A stretch of 64,000 bases of DNA from Perkinsus olseni (taxonomy: Eukaryota > Perkinsozoa > Perkinsida): NCBI GenBank assembly GCA_013115125.1, contig JABANN010000029.1, positions 1 to 64,000 of the forward strand, given 5' to 3'. Below the pieces are notes generated by a model. It was given only the letters and a program-made list of their open reading frames with translations, was not told where the DNA came from and did no database searches. Every line of letters begins with the position of its first letter. Within the stretch, counting starts at the first letter, position 1. Position numbers and translations under genes: made by a program. Of the stretch, positions 31,783-44,100 are shown piece by piece.

Positions 31783-33896
31783 ATGGCAGGTTTGAGTGGG
31801 GAAGATACTGAACAAATGTTGTTGAGTAAACAAGTCACCCTATCTAGGAAAGGTCATAATAATGCATTCCCCTGGCTGAGTGCGAGGCCATGGAGGAGTC
31901 GTGAAGACTTTGAGGCATTCGTTAGTAATGACACCACTGTACTAGCGCTCCGTAGGCTCTCTGTTCTCGCAGGCTCAAGCGTTGACGTGTTCAAAGGCTG
32001 GTTTATCATTTTCATGCTCGTGGAGCACACAAGATCATCCTTTCACGTTGGTATGGATATGACTCACTGGCCCATCATGCACGTCTTTTCTAAGGTTATA
32101 GCGGCCTGCAGCGTGTCCTGTTCGAGTATGGTGCTCCCGTGTGTTGTCAGGCCGCCTGCGCCCTCGACATGACATGCTTCTCGACAGCTTATGGCTTCAT
32201 GTGTTACAGGAGCTACTTCGTGAACACCAAGAACCGACCGCTCTCCACTACCCTCACCAGGGTTTTCCGGTGATTCCGCTCCTGCACTCCCCTCTTCCAG
32301 GAGTTGGCATTGTGTCTGCTGCAGATCGGTCAGCCTCGTCCTCTTGGCGTTGATATTCATGAACATCACATTCAGCCTTTCGGTGGTTGATCACATGCCG
32401 GCTATGAGGGAGATTCTGGAGTTGATAACGGTACTGAATCAGACTGCATAGGGGAACGGCCCAGAAGCGTCCTCGGTTCAGCTCTCTACTGTCTACTGGG
32501 ATTTCCTGGCTGCCTTCCCGCTGGAGCTCCTCATGGGTTTTCTGTCTACCAAGCCCATTATCGAGTTCTCTATGTAAGGCGTCTACGCATGGCTCTCGTG
32601 ATTTCCAAGGACTGACTCGCTCACTTTCAGGCGTTACCGTCACAAGAGGCCTATAGCAAGGTTGGTGCTTTTCGCATTCCTCCTGGGCTGGCCATTGGTA
32701 TTAAGCACTTACAACTTGACACAATGCCAGACTCTTGGAGAACGGTAGCATTAACAGCCGAATACCCTTTCCAGCTCTCTCCGCCATAAACAGGTATCTG
32801 AGCCTGTTCGTTGGTTGCCGTCCTTTGGTATTCCGAGCAACAAGATTCCCAGCTGTACCGTATATGTTCTTCTTCAATTTCGGCTGCATTGTTAGCCAGT
32901 TGCTCTTGGAGTGCTCAGAAGGCTTCCCTCGAGGTGAGGAAAGTGATCCATTAATGTGGTGTCATTCATCCTGTTTGCAGCCTCGGACACACTTCGCCGT
33001 TCTCACCTCCCAAGCTCCCAGGCCCTGAACGATCTGAGCGAGGCCTCAACCCCATCTCAGTTGGATGGCGAAAGCGGTCTTCCGGAACCCGCCACTTCTG
33101 GCACTTACCGACAAGACAACTTCCTCCCACATTTGGCCGCTTTTGTGCTCCTGTTACTGGTAAAACCACGTCCATTGCTGCTAGACTCACCGACTACTCC
33201 TAGGTGGAGCTGGTCTACTTAACCCCCCTAGCCAAGAATCCTCAAGTTACTTGGGAGTATCTCGACTGGAACGGTTACGTGAGGTTCCCAATGTGAGTAG
33301 TTCAACTACGAGCCCCGCCTACGGACGTTTTGTGGGCAACTTCTTTCAGGAACTACAAGGTCATTCTGGCATGGGGTGTCCTCTCCCACTCAGTTCTCAT
33401 ATTCTCCATGATTGTCGTTGCCTTCATGAAGGACGTTCCAGCTGTAATAAGATGCGCCCTAGGATTCGCTAACCCCGTCTTGTAGGCCTCCCACGTTATC
33501 GACTTCCTTGAGCATTGCGGCGCCAATGTTCTCCTATACCTGGTCATCAATTCCTTCATCATACACGTAGTAGAGTATGTATTCAAGAGGCAGGAGAAGG
33601 ATCCTCATCATTTTCAGGGTATCTTCCACAATCACTGGGTCGCAAGCGGCAGAGCAGAAGATGAAGGTAGTAATCATCATTCGATATATTTTGATGACGT
33701 TGATGGCACCTCAGAAGCACCGGACAGCTCAGTTTACTCCAATTTCACCTGGGAGATGATCGTGCTGGCCTTTGCAGCTGGTAGGCGAGTTAACAGCTGT
33801 CTTATGCTGTCTCCGGCATTCGCATACAGGTACGATCGGCGCTACGAAGTTCATTCACTACCTCGCGAGGAGTGGCAGGAAGTAGAGTGTACGTGA
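31783..33896 (+). CDS. Multi-pass membrane protein, acyltransferase-3/OpgC-like
   Basis: Starts MAGLSGEDTEQMLLSKQVTL. The first membrane exon reads SVDVFKGWFIIFMLVEHTRS, close to the R..S+D.F+G..I..M...H signature that begins acyltransferase-3, OpgC and HGSNAT-type acyl transferases; the His sits at the end of TM1. Further spliced segments are hydrophobic: SVSLVLLALIFMNITFSLSV, VYWDFLAAFPLELLMGFLST, ARLVLFAFLLGWPLVLSTYN, VILAWGVLSHSVLIFSMIVV and NVLLYLVINSFIIHVVEYVF. About nine to eleven TM segments are expected. The tail is polar and ends TGA at 33894-33896. The family call rests on one motif and topology, so a different transporter-like family is possible. Confidence 0.5.
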
Positions 33897-34240
33897 CACG
33901 CAGAAAGGGGCTTCTACCCCCAATCGCCATCTTGTTAAACCGCTGTTTTCATGATCACCCTTTACGGATAAGTTGTTACATGAAAGAGCGACCGGTTGTG
34001 TCCTAAGTTACCATAATTACATTACTGAACAAAAGTAGTCGAACTCATTTCCGAAACAATGTTTCGTAACAGGCACGAGTGAATACACCATCACGAAAAT
34101 AAGTAATGCTTTTATGTACTACGCTACTAAGTGTGGGAATGTCGCGAAGCGAGGAAATCCTGCGACGTCATCGCTGTTCAAAAAGCCTAGAAACAGTGTA
34201 AATATCATAAACGGCTAGAAACGGTATCGCCGTTAGACGT
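33897..34240. other. Intergenic gap between convergent genes
   Basis: 344 bp between two 3' ends, AT-richer than its surroundings. It is likely to hold both 3' UTRs. No coding signal was seen. Confidence 0.5.
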
Positions 34241-35330
34241 CTAGTTGCGGTGCTCCATCATAGCGTTCTTTCCGATCTGGACAGCAGCCTGGTTTAGCTT
34301 AGTAAGCTGACGGCAAGGATGCATGAACTGGCTGATAGCGAAGGCGATGAGGAGATCCTGAGAGGGTAACGATAAGAGGAGAGCCACGCGCTATTGGATT
34401 GCAAACTTACGTGTCCGGGGTTGCCTTCAAGATCCGTCGTGTTAACAATGACCTCATCGGCACCATCATTCTCCTTGTACTCGACATCGAACATACCCTC
34501 AACCTTCCATTTGCGGTCCCAATGCTCCCAGTTGCCTTTCTCGACACTGACGTCGTAGTCTTTACCGTCGATCGACTAAAGGAAAGCAATAAAAGCTTGA
34601 CATTGTGATGCCGCATAAATGGACTTACCAGTGTATAATTGACGTCCTTAACCTTAGCGGTAGCATCCCAGTCCTCATCGTTGTCCTTGTTCTTCTCCTC
34701 GTCAACCTCGACCTCACACTTAGAGATACCCTTCATTTGCAAGCCGATGGTGGCGAACTCTCGGCCATCCTCGTCCGAGAACTTAGCAGAGCGCTTGATC
34801 TTCCAACGCAGCTTCACCTTTAGCTCACTCTCATCGAAGTCGAACATGGAGTCCTTCGACTCATCGCTGAAAGACACACCGAAGTGCTACGCAAGACGCT
34901 GGTCGATCCAGACAACCGAATTACCTCTTCGAGTCATCAGAGCCATCCCAGTCGACGTCCTTAGCACAAACGACGTTTTCTACACCAATTTCGCACTTAC
35001 CGAGCACCTGAAGGAGCTCGATATTGAACGACAGTAGTCCTGATAAATTACATGTTCACGCTCCTTGTTAACAAGGGAGAAATTGGGGGTAGGATCACTG
35101 AAGTCGCTGTCCGACTTTATCAAAAGCCAGTGTTCGCCGTCTGTGTTGAAAACTTCAAAGTTTCGGGAATCAGGGCTAGCCTGAGACTTCTTGATCTGAC
35201 AGGATAGGCAGATAATGATGATGATACCAATGGTGGGAGATTCTGGTAACAATATTATTACCTTGAAAGTGTGAGGCTTTCCGACCTCAGGATCATCAAG
35301 ACCGGGAAGAGAGGAGAAACATCCACCCAT
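34241..35330 (-). CDS. N-myristoylated acidic protein of unknown function
   Basis: Starts MGGCFSSLPGLDDPEVGKPH: Gly2 and Cys4 form a myristoylation/palmitoylation signal, so the protein should sit on the cytosolic face of a membrane. Clean GT-AG introns of 44-66 nt split it. The body is beta-rich and acidic (NFEVFNTDGEHWLLIKSDSD, ESELKVKLRWKIKRSAKFSD, KVKDVNYTLSIDGKDYDVSV, WEHWDRKWKVEGMFDVEYKE). The last exon ends AAVQIGKNAMMEHRN with TAG at 34241-34243. The strand pattern loosely recalls LURP-one/tubby-like barrels, but I do not recognise the family with confidence. About 270 residues and apparently complete. Confidence 0.7.
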
Positions 35331-36062
35331 GATGAATAAATGATAGAATGTAAAATAGAACTGACTTCCGATAAACCATTTGCATCAGCATATCTGCGTT
35401 GACCGCTAATAACTCCCTCTCATATGCTGCGCACACTCGTCCACTTCTCGCATAAGACAGCCACGGTGAGCCCCTTGCCGGCATCCTTCCAGCGGGGAGG
35501 ACCCCCTGAACAACATAAAAGGACCCTAAAGCTAAACGAATAGACTGCTAGGGGCCGACCTCTTACACAATGCCTGTCCCACTCCAATTCTCAGGCGACT
35601 TTGTTAGACAATGACTGTGAGCTTCACTGATGACATCACTAACGAATATCTAAGCTCTCCGACCAGTGTACGAATCATGAAACTTACTCCTCGAGGCCGA
35701 TGAGCGCCAGTAGGAGAGAGCTCGGCAGCTCGGAAGGAGGACGCACGCTTTAGCGAGGGATTTCGTGGCGCAGTGACAAGTGCTGACAAGTGTTTAGTCA
35801 CATCGAGCGCGAAATACTTGATGGTCCGCCTGCGATACGGGTGCGCGGCCTCGGATGGGAAGTGGTCTGCAGGCAGTAGCCTGCTTTCGACAGCAATGCA
35901 GCATCTTGCCCCTCACCCCCCCCCCCCGAGGTCGGGCCAAGCAGCTGTCACATAGCCCGTAGACGACCACCCCCTTTTTATGGAGTAACGTCGGTTTTCT
36001 GAGGAAAAAAGTAGAATCGTGAGCAAAGGCATCCTCAGGAAACCAGAAAACTCCTCAGAAAA
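35331..36062. other. Divergent promoter region with a 12-C tract
   Basis: 732 bp between divergently transcribed genes, so it probably contains both promoters. Visible features are a run of 12 C at 35916-35927 and three short related motifs just before the plus-strand start (CTGAGGAAAA, CCTCAGGAAA, CCTCAGAAAA at about 35998-36062), partly in inverted orientation. No coding similarity was seen. Confidence 0.4.
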
Positions 36063-36963
36063 ATGGATTCACTCCTTTTTATGCTTCTCAGGGCGCTCCT
36101 GTTGTGTGCATTGTGTCATCTAATGTCGTCGTCTCCTCCCCTTGGCCAACTCAATGCGGCCATTAAGGATAGATTGCCTCCTTCCCTATTACGAGGGTAT
36201 AGTCTATGCCGGTAGTAGTAGCACAGGGAGAATTACACGGATCGTAGTACCATGCTTGTCCTCGGTATGCTCTCAGGAATAATCTATTGAAGAACCTTCG
36301 CTCAGTAGAGTTGGAGATCGCCGAGAAGGAGTACCGGTATCTGGAGGAGTCTGCTGACTACGGCAACTATGTCAAGGTGATGGCGGCGGCCCTCCTTAGT
36401 TACAAGGAAGGCAAAGCGGCTGGCGATACGCTACGTTGGTTTCAGGGCTTCGAGAACCTTTTATCGTATCGTCTACCCTCCCAGGGTGGGGGCCATAGTA
36501 GTCGGAAACATCGGGGAGTTAAGAGTGCTGATCGTCTACTCTCCCTAAGGTGGTCCTAATACAAGGATTACTCGGCTCTGCTACTGCCTTTGTCAGCTCT
36601 ACCAGCGCTCCGGTCACGTCTGACCAAACATCAGCGGCTATATCTGCAACACCATCAACCCCTGGCACCCTTGAGGGTAGCGTTGCCTTCCTTGCACTTT
36701 GCGAATTAGATGCTATCAGATGAAACCACTACGTCTGAATCGACCCATGTTACTAAGAAGTCACGAACGCAAAAAGGAGCTAATACTAAGCATTCCATCG
36801 CTAGCGAAGTAGTAGGCTTCTGCGAGTCCCCTGCAGGTATGGAGCGCGGTTTGTGCAGGAATCTGGGGTGTCGAGTGAAGCACAGACGACAACAGGGGGC
36901 ACCCCTCCCGTCACTTCCACCAAGAAAAATGGGAAATCCTCATCGAAGAAGAGAAAGCGCTAG
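36063..36963 (+). CDS. EAF6: EAF6/MEAF6 subunit of NuA4-type histone acetyltransferase complexes
   Basis: A small structural subunit of NuA4/MOZ-type acetyltransferases (nucleus). The spliced protein reads LGQLNAAIKDRLPPSLLRG, NNLLKNLRSVELEIAEKEYR, YLEESADYGNYVK, then across a 69-nt intron GFENLLSYRLPSQ and SSRKHRGVKSADRLLSL. This is the EAF6 signature: a coiled coil ending YLE....YGNI++G...., followed by the +.R.F.E.D+.FS..S motif. The tail ends with a nuclear-localisation-like KKNGKSSSKKRKR and TAG at 36961-36963. Met 36063 gives a hydrophobic start; Met 36123 (MSSSPPLGQLNAA) is the likelier initiator. Confidence 0.8.
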
Positions 36964-37470
36964 GGAGCATCATCCCTGTAGCCCTTCTTGCATTGCGCAT
37001 CATGTCATTTGTTACCACCTGTTCTCTTTTGAAGGCATCATCATAATAATCATTTACCTCCTGTCAGACCCTGTCTTGTTCTAGCTTATTCTCAAATGGG
37101 AATGATGTAGAAAAAATCTCGTATTATCATAGTCGATCATTATCAGGCTGATACCGTGAATTGTTAGACCTTCATTTTCACAAATCTGCAACGTTATCGG
37201 CGAATCCTTATTGTACTAAGAACAGCAAGTCTGGGGTTCCACGTTAGTAGATAGCAGAGTTGTGAAGTTGCGGTCCATCATTGAGGCCCAAATCTCGATC
37301 AGTTGTCTGCGGCCTGCCGCTCTTTGTTACTAGCTGCGGCCACTTCGCTCATCCTTTGTGGGTCTCCAGTGAGGTATTGATGTTACTCTTTCTAGTAGTA
37401 CTTTACATATTCTATTCCTTCTCCCGCACCCCCCTATACTTCGGGAGTAGTAGCGTCTGATCATCGTCAC
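36964..37470. other. Intergenic gap between EAF6 and RS-domain gene
   Basis: 507 bp, locally AT-rich at 37010-37220. No coding, repeat or RNA feature was recognised. Confidence 0.45.
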
Positions 37471-40048
37471 ATGTCGGATGGCTCGGGGTCTTCTGGTCCA
37501 CGGCGGTCGTCAGCGTCTAAACCTGGAGCTGAGATTGGTCAACGGAGGGATGAGAAGGATATCAAATTCAGGGAGCAATCGGACTCCAATGCCAAGGTTT
37601 TGAGGTATACCACTCCCTCGATGGGATCAACAGTAGATGCGTACCCTTTTCTGTAGATACGTAACAGACTTCCTGATGAATCACTCGGGCAAATGGATAG
37701 GCTTGGATAAGCTCAACCATAATCCCAAACTTGTTGGTTTTATTGGTAACACGCCAGAGTGCCGATCGGGCTCGTCACCTCTCACCTCTCAGGCCATCTC
37801 TTAGTAGGCTTACCCGGTATCCACCGGACAATGACCGTGAGAGCTACTGATGGCACGGAAAAGGTACAGTCCTATTGCCTCCAGGGATGAATGTGTATGT
37901 GTTACGTCTTAGGAGATAGGGTACCTGGGTACTGAGTGGATAGCCCAGACGTTTAATATTCGGGATTGGGGTGGTATACCTATGGTACCTCGAGAGATTA
38001 TTACCGTCACTAAGGATCCTGCTGGGGAAGTATTGGTGAAGCTGACTTCCAATTGGACTACTACAAGGACTGGCTCTAAGCTTATAGTGGTAGGGAGGCG
38101 ACTAGTAGCTATGAAGTGCACTCTGATGTGATTTCAGGATCCTAATGCACCACAAGCGGATGCAGCCAGAGGGCATGGGTATCACTACGGTAATTATGGT
38201 AGGGGAGGTAGAGGGGGGTATAAAGGAGGAGGAGCATGGTGGAAAGGTGGAGGAGGGGCATCTTCGTGGAAGGGAGGTGGAGGAAGGCATAGCAAGCGTC
38301 AGGTAGTAGTGGCTGTATGGTAGCGTTAGGATAACCTTCATCTTCAGTATAACCATGGAGGGTATTATGGTAATGGTAGTGACGATCAATGGTGGGACCA
38401 GCAGTACCAGGGTGATAATAGATTATCATCCTCTTCATACCGCTACGGGAGGAGAGGGGCCGATAGCGTAAGCAGGGCGTGTGAATCACACGCACATGCC
38501 TGTGGTCCCTGCAACACAGGCCTGTGTATTCTGCAGGACCAAGACAGCCGAGTGAAGCGCGAGTGTAGCCCAGCTGTGGATTGGGATGATGATACACCGC
38601 CAGCTAAGCAGGTATAATGTTCCTCCATCACACTGTGTTGACGATATCGTGTGGTAGGGTGATGAATCGAACGGGGACGTTGAAAGAGGGGATCCTGATC
38701 CTAAGAGACAGCGGGTAAAGTCTCCTAGTGTCCACCGGAGAGCCTCCTCGAGGTCTCGAGGGAAGTCTGCCACGAGGAGCAATAGCAGGAGGGATCGACG
38801 GCGGAGTCGGGATCGATCACGTGATGGCTCCATGAGGAGGAGTAGCAGGAGGAGGAGTAGAGGGTCTACCTCTTTAGGACGTGTGAAGGACGAGGAAGGT
38901 AGTACTACTCGCACCTTCAGGAGCGTCTCAGTAACCCTTTAGCTATTCACGTGCAACGGGATTGTGTGTGCCAAGAGCTACTGATGGCACCCGGTATTGG
39001 ACTCCCCATGGTCTGTATCCTCAGATGATTATCGAGGTAGAAGCAAGAGCCGGGCTGCTGACAGGAGGGGATATCCTGCTCCGCGATCTCGGAGTAGCAG
39101 TGAGAGTTCTGTCGAGCTGAGTGACGCTGAGAGCTGGCCCGAGGATCCAACCGATGACAGGGAGAATAGGAACAACAATGTCGTTAGCACTCCTGCAGCT
39201 GCTGCCGAAGTACCGGAGGCATTGAAGCAGGCCAAGGTGATAATAGTTAAGACCTTGATATGTTGGAAAGCTCACGATGGGCAGGCTATAGCTGATGACC
39301 TCCAGCTCTTTGAACTGGGTTCGGAGAGGAAGCAGAGGGACATGAGGGACATGCTGAGGGAGATGATCCGGGATATATACCAGATGTAGGTAGTCTCACT
39401 GGTGGTAGCAGGGTAATGGGTTTGGTGTTAGATACCGGCCGGAGAAAAGCTCCCACGTCCACTCTCGGCTGTTCCGCAAGTTTTCAGGAAGGGAGGATTT
39501 GTTGTACCTCCTCGTAGCCGATCGCTATGTTGGCCGTCCTACGTACTCCCTGCGTGGCCCCCGTGGGTATTGTTCATTGTGATGTTGTGTCAGCTACCAT
39601 GAGCGGCGTAGACGTAGGATCAAGTACAGGCCTAAACGGGAGGAGCATAAATCAGTGAAGCCGGCGGTATCGGCCAGCACTTCCAGGTCCTCGTCGCAGA
39701 CCCCTACAGCCTCACAGCGCAATGGAGTGGTAGTGGGAGTCTGATAAGCCTAATTTCAGCCATTGGCTCTGCTGTTACAGGGACGAGAGGGCAGTGGGTT
39801 GGATGCAACCGCATCATCATCATCAGCAGCAGCAGCAGTAGTGGAGGCGGAAAACACAGTCACCACGCCTTTGCCGCCAGTATTACCGCTCAACATTCGC
39901 GTTACGCCTGAAATCATCAAGTTCCTCACTCGGACACGATCATGGCTACAGAAGGTAATACAATGGCAGCGAGGGGTGTACTTAGTAGTAGTGGCTACCG
40001 TGATCAACTTCACCGCCCCAGAAAGCATGTATGCAATCGTCCTGTTAG
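37471..40048 (+). CDS. RGG- and RS-rich putative RNA-binding/splicing protein
   Basis: Starts MSDGSGSSGPRRSSASKPGA. A folded N-terminal part (DFLMNHSGKWIGLDKLNHNP, EVLVKLTSNWTTTRTGSKLI) precedes a Gly-rich RGG-like stretch (YGRGGRGGYKGGGAWWKGGG). A long Arg/Ser domain follows (RRASSRSRGKSATRSNSRRD and SRDRSRDGSMRRSSRRRSRG). After that come VPEALKQAKVIIVKTLICWK and a basic region (ERRRRRIKYRPKREEHKS). The composition is typical of nuclear pre-mRNA processing proteins. No RRM was recognised. About ten short introns are needed. A 30-nt intron (GTAGTGGGAG...AATTTCAG) carries the frame past an apparent stop at 39742, and the modelled end is TAG at 40046-40048. Confidence 0.6.
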
Positions 40049-41130
40049 GCGGTGGATAGTTTAGTCCCGAAGATCGTCCTCTTCGATGAAGCTAATGCCC
40101 ATCCTTTGGATATACGAGTACTGCATGTTCTCACTAACTGGTAGTCATTACCTACATTACCAATAAGATGTTACTCGTGTCCCCTATGTCCAGTTGTATG
40201 ATAAAATTCCGCCCCGAGCGGGCACCACATAAGGTCATAGGCTGTCTGGCTGGATATGAGCGTTGCATCCCTACCAACTTGCCCCAGGGGAAGTCTGTCA
40301 CCAACATGAGCATACCCAAGACTAATGCTCTGCTGTTGAAGATAGTGGTAGTGAGATTAACGCTGGTTTGGTGGTTTCTTTGGACTTATACTGCTGTTGT
40401 TGCAGATGCGGGATCCCTCTACGGGCCAGATCACCAACGGGGACCTAGCTTTTCGAGCTGTTTCTAACGAGCCAGCCACTGAGGAGGAGCTGGAGATAGG
40501 GGCGGCGAATTGGCAGTCGATAAGTAGTATAGCATCCCTATCCACCTGGTACGATGAGGATGGACCAGCCTTCTGGCAGGTAGTACGGTGAATGCAAAGG
40601 TAGAGGATGTACGACGTTGTGAAAGAGCATTAAAGCTTATCCATCAACGCCAGGCTCCACTCTCGAAAGAGTCTGTTCGGCGAATCATCCTCAATGGGGA
40701 AATGCTGACTGTCGATACTCTCCCACCGAATGAGGGCATCCGCCCGGGAACTTCCTCGACGTACCGTCATCATCGTCCCACACCAGTTGCTGATGCTCAG
40801 TCCTCCGTAGCCCGGTAGTCTGAAGTACCTTACTATGTCTGTAGAATTACTCTGTGCCTTACCACCACCATTGATACTCCTCTCGTGGATACACTTTCCT
40901 GTCTCTGTCGCTTGGAGACCCACCGTACCATTGCTGTGCCTTGTGTGGCCCTGGCTACGACCTATGGATTGTTCACCAATGTTGCTAGTAGTGGTCGCTT
41001 CGAGAACAGAGTCTGTTATGTAGCTTTTCTGAACCATTCTCAACTCTCTTGGACGCTGTTACATCTGTTGTGTTTGTAGTATGCGGGGTAGTGATGATTA
41101 GAGCAGTGCAGCGCTCCGATTCCTGGTACA
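40049..41130 (+). CDS. Unidentified plus-strand coding region
   Basis: Several conserved-looking segments occur in plus-strand frames: PKIVLFDEANAHPLDIRVLH (about 40070), PSTGQITNGDLAFRAVSNEP (about 40415), VRRCERALKLIHQRQAPLSK (about 40600) and VALATTYGLFTNVASSGRF (about 40955). They are separated by stops that short introns could remove. I could not identify the family or fix the start. It may be one gene of about 300 residues between the RS protein and THADA. Confidence 0.35.
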
Positions 41131-44100
41131 ATGGTCCGTCATAAGTCCAAGGCACAACCAAGACGTATCAATCGTAGTAGAGGGTATGGCTTGCTCTGGG
41201 TCGATAAGGAGCATCCCTTGCAGGTGTTACGCCGATCTTCCTATCCGAGGATGACAGGGCAAAGGTCGAGGCCATGCGAGAAAGGCTGGTACAGCCAGAA
41301 GCTGCAAAACATCTTCAGGAGTATGCAATCGGTATACCAATCGCCACGTGAATTACGGATCGTCAGGTATCTAGCAGCGGAGGATATATCCGGTCAGATA
41401 GTCGCCTTAAGAGCCTTGGCCGAGGCAGCTCCTACTGATGTTCAAGTGTTTTGGGTAATACTCAGGGAGAGGATCCCTTCGCCGCTACGGGTAGTGGTAG
41501 TCGGTAATGGTTATCAGTTACTACATCGTCAATTAAGGGGCATGCCGACGCACCCTTGGAGGAAGCACTTGGCCAGGACCTGTGAGAGCATGCCAGTAGA
41601 TGGGAAAAACGAGGTTATTGCGGAATGGGTAGTAGTATCAGGGCGGACGAGTGGCCCCTTTCTAGCAGCCTTGGACGGAACTCTCTTATCAGTATAACAG
41701 CGTTCTGGTTCCAGAGAGCAAGGCCCTACAGGCGTTTCTGGATGATACGCCTACACCTCCAATCCCATCAACAGCCATCGAGTTCATTCGACAGATAGAG
41801 TTGGCCCTAGAGTACTACTCCTTGTAGTAACAGTTGAAGTCTACTCTAACCTTCTCGAGGTACCCGTTCACGAAGTCTCTCTATAACGATGAGATAGGAC
41901 TACCAGCGAATAACGCTATGGTATGTTAGCGGAGCGAAGTTTTGTATCTCATGCGTGGCCTGTCTACTCAGGAGGTGCTCTTCGGTCGGTATGCGAGGAG
42001 GCTAGGTGAAGCAGTCGGCCCCTCTGGAGAGCAGTCCGACTGGTGCCTTACCACCTTCCGCACCTACCTACAGAGTATCTTGGTACTCTCGACCAAGTCA
42101 GGCAAGAGGCCCAGCAAGTACCTCAACGTCGCTGAAGTAACGCGCACCTGGACTCGTGGGTCGTTAGATTGAGGCGTCGGTGTAGGTCTGCGGCTCTTGT
42201 TTGAAGATAGCCCAATCGATCGAAGCACCTCCAGATGTCACTACCCAAGCTGCTTTGGTCTTAGCACATGGGATAGGTAGGAATGATACGCTTGATATAT
42301 TGCTGTGCGTTAGTGTAGATTTGATGCTCTTTAGATAATGCTCGAGAGAATGAGCAACTTATGGACCACGTCACCAGCGTGGACTCCAGTACTAGCTCTG
42401 CTTTATCCCTGCTCGACGGTACCTCGCCCTGCTCCTCGACGAGCCTTTTTAGACGGCCCCCTTCTTCACAGGTGCCCTTGTTATCCCGCCAAGGGAAGAT
42501 ATGCCTCTGTCTTGTCGCCTAGCACTGAGTAGAGGGCTCCTCGTAGCGGCCGTGGATGATGCCACTAGAGAAAAGTACACTGGAAGATGTAAGGAGATGA
42601 GAAGGTTGGGCCCAGATTGACTCCGGATGGCGCTCAGGTGTCGAATCTTACATCTCCTTGTTGCTGGACCGCCATGCTGCTTTGGATACACCTACGTTGC
42701 TATACGGCCTCCAATCATTGATGGTACTAGTCAGTAGAGGGGCCGAGGGACCACTCATGGAGCCTAAGCGTATAAGGCAACTGCTCGAGGTAGGGGGTAT
42801 CTTCAAGTCGCGCTTGAAAGACGCAAGTGAGGTCAGGTTTGCGTCACACACTGGGAGCACCCTTCTAATTTGGTGCATCAACTTTGCGAGCAGCTCTTCG
42901 AGATAGAGTGCCGGAAGGCAGGAGCATCGAGTGCTGCGAAGCTATCAATCGTGCAGCAGTCGATAAAGGAGCTGCCCTTCTGTCGTGCTAAATGCAAGGG
43001 GCTCTCCTTCCTACTACCCGTGTCTAGTGATGACGACACTATGGCCATTGCCCTGGATATGGTCCCCGACCTCCTCGATACTGTTTCTCAAGAGGGAAGT
43101 TCATCCAGTGCGGCAAAACAGCTCTTAGAGAGAGTGTGCTCTATGGTACGGTGGTTGGGAGGGATACAGAGAACTGCCTTCGTGGAGGTCTACGATAGGC
43201 TAGTGGTCTGTGGATGATGGGACAGCTTCCTTGGGCAAACTCTCGAGGGCTACGGGGTAGTGCTCTTCACCCTAGTCTAGCCATTCTCGGCATCACTATT
43301 CCCATAGTGATATTCTCTTTACTCAGGCTCCGGAAGCCGGTAAGAAGTTCGACTTGAGAGAGCGCCTCTTCAGCCCTATACTGGCCCTTCTCAATCGGAT
43401 ACATCAAGACGAAGAGAGCGATTTGCATCAGGGACTCGCGGATACGCTCACCAATGTAGCTGCTGGGCTCTATCTGCGTACTGGGATAGCGACTCTTTAG
43501 ATACTCGCCAAGGCCCCGGCAGAACTGCTGGTATCTCTATGGAATGCGGCGCTATCTGCTAGCTGCTCTGCTGATGGCACTGGTAGTACCGGGCGGAGGA
43601 TAGAATGCAGGCGGAGGATTGCACCCATCTTAGGAGGGGACTACTCCGTCTTGGCTCTTGCTGGTCTATTCCGCAAGTTGGGTCGAGCTGAGTTCACTGA
43701 GACTGGTCTGACACTGGTGGAACCCAAGGCAAAGAAGAAGAGCCACAGGCATCACGCGAGCCAGGAACAAAGCGGAGCGGTCCAGGGTACTGTCGGAATG
43801 GTACGCAGTAGGGCGTACGGAATGCCGAGGTACTCCTTGCTGTGTTAGGGAGGCAGAGAAGAGTACGGTAGCCTCCCTATTGAGACATTGGAGAGGTGGA
43901 TCCTGTCCTCTGACTCTGCTATGGCCATATCAACCCTCAAGTTGATGTCCACAGTGAAGAGTCCCGCCACCACTCCCATCACCACCGCTGAAGTCCGCCT
44001 CGTCTACCCTTTGTTCATAAGGAATGGTGAGTAACCTTATGAGGGATTATTGGCTAGTCTACGATGCCTCCATTTGGTATTAGGCCAACAGTTGAAGCTA

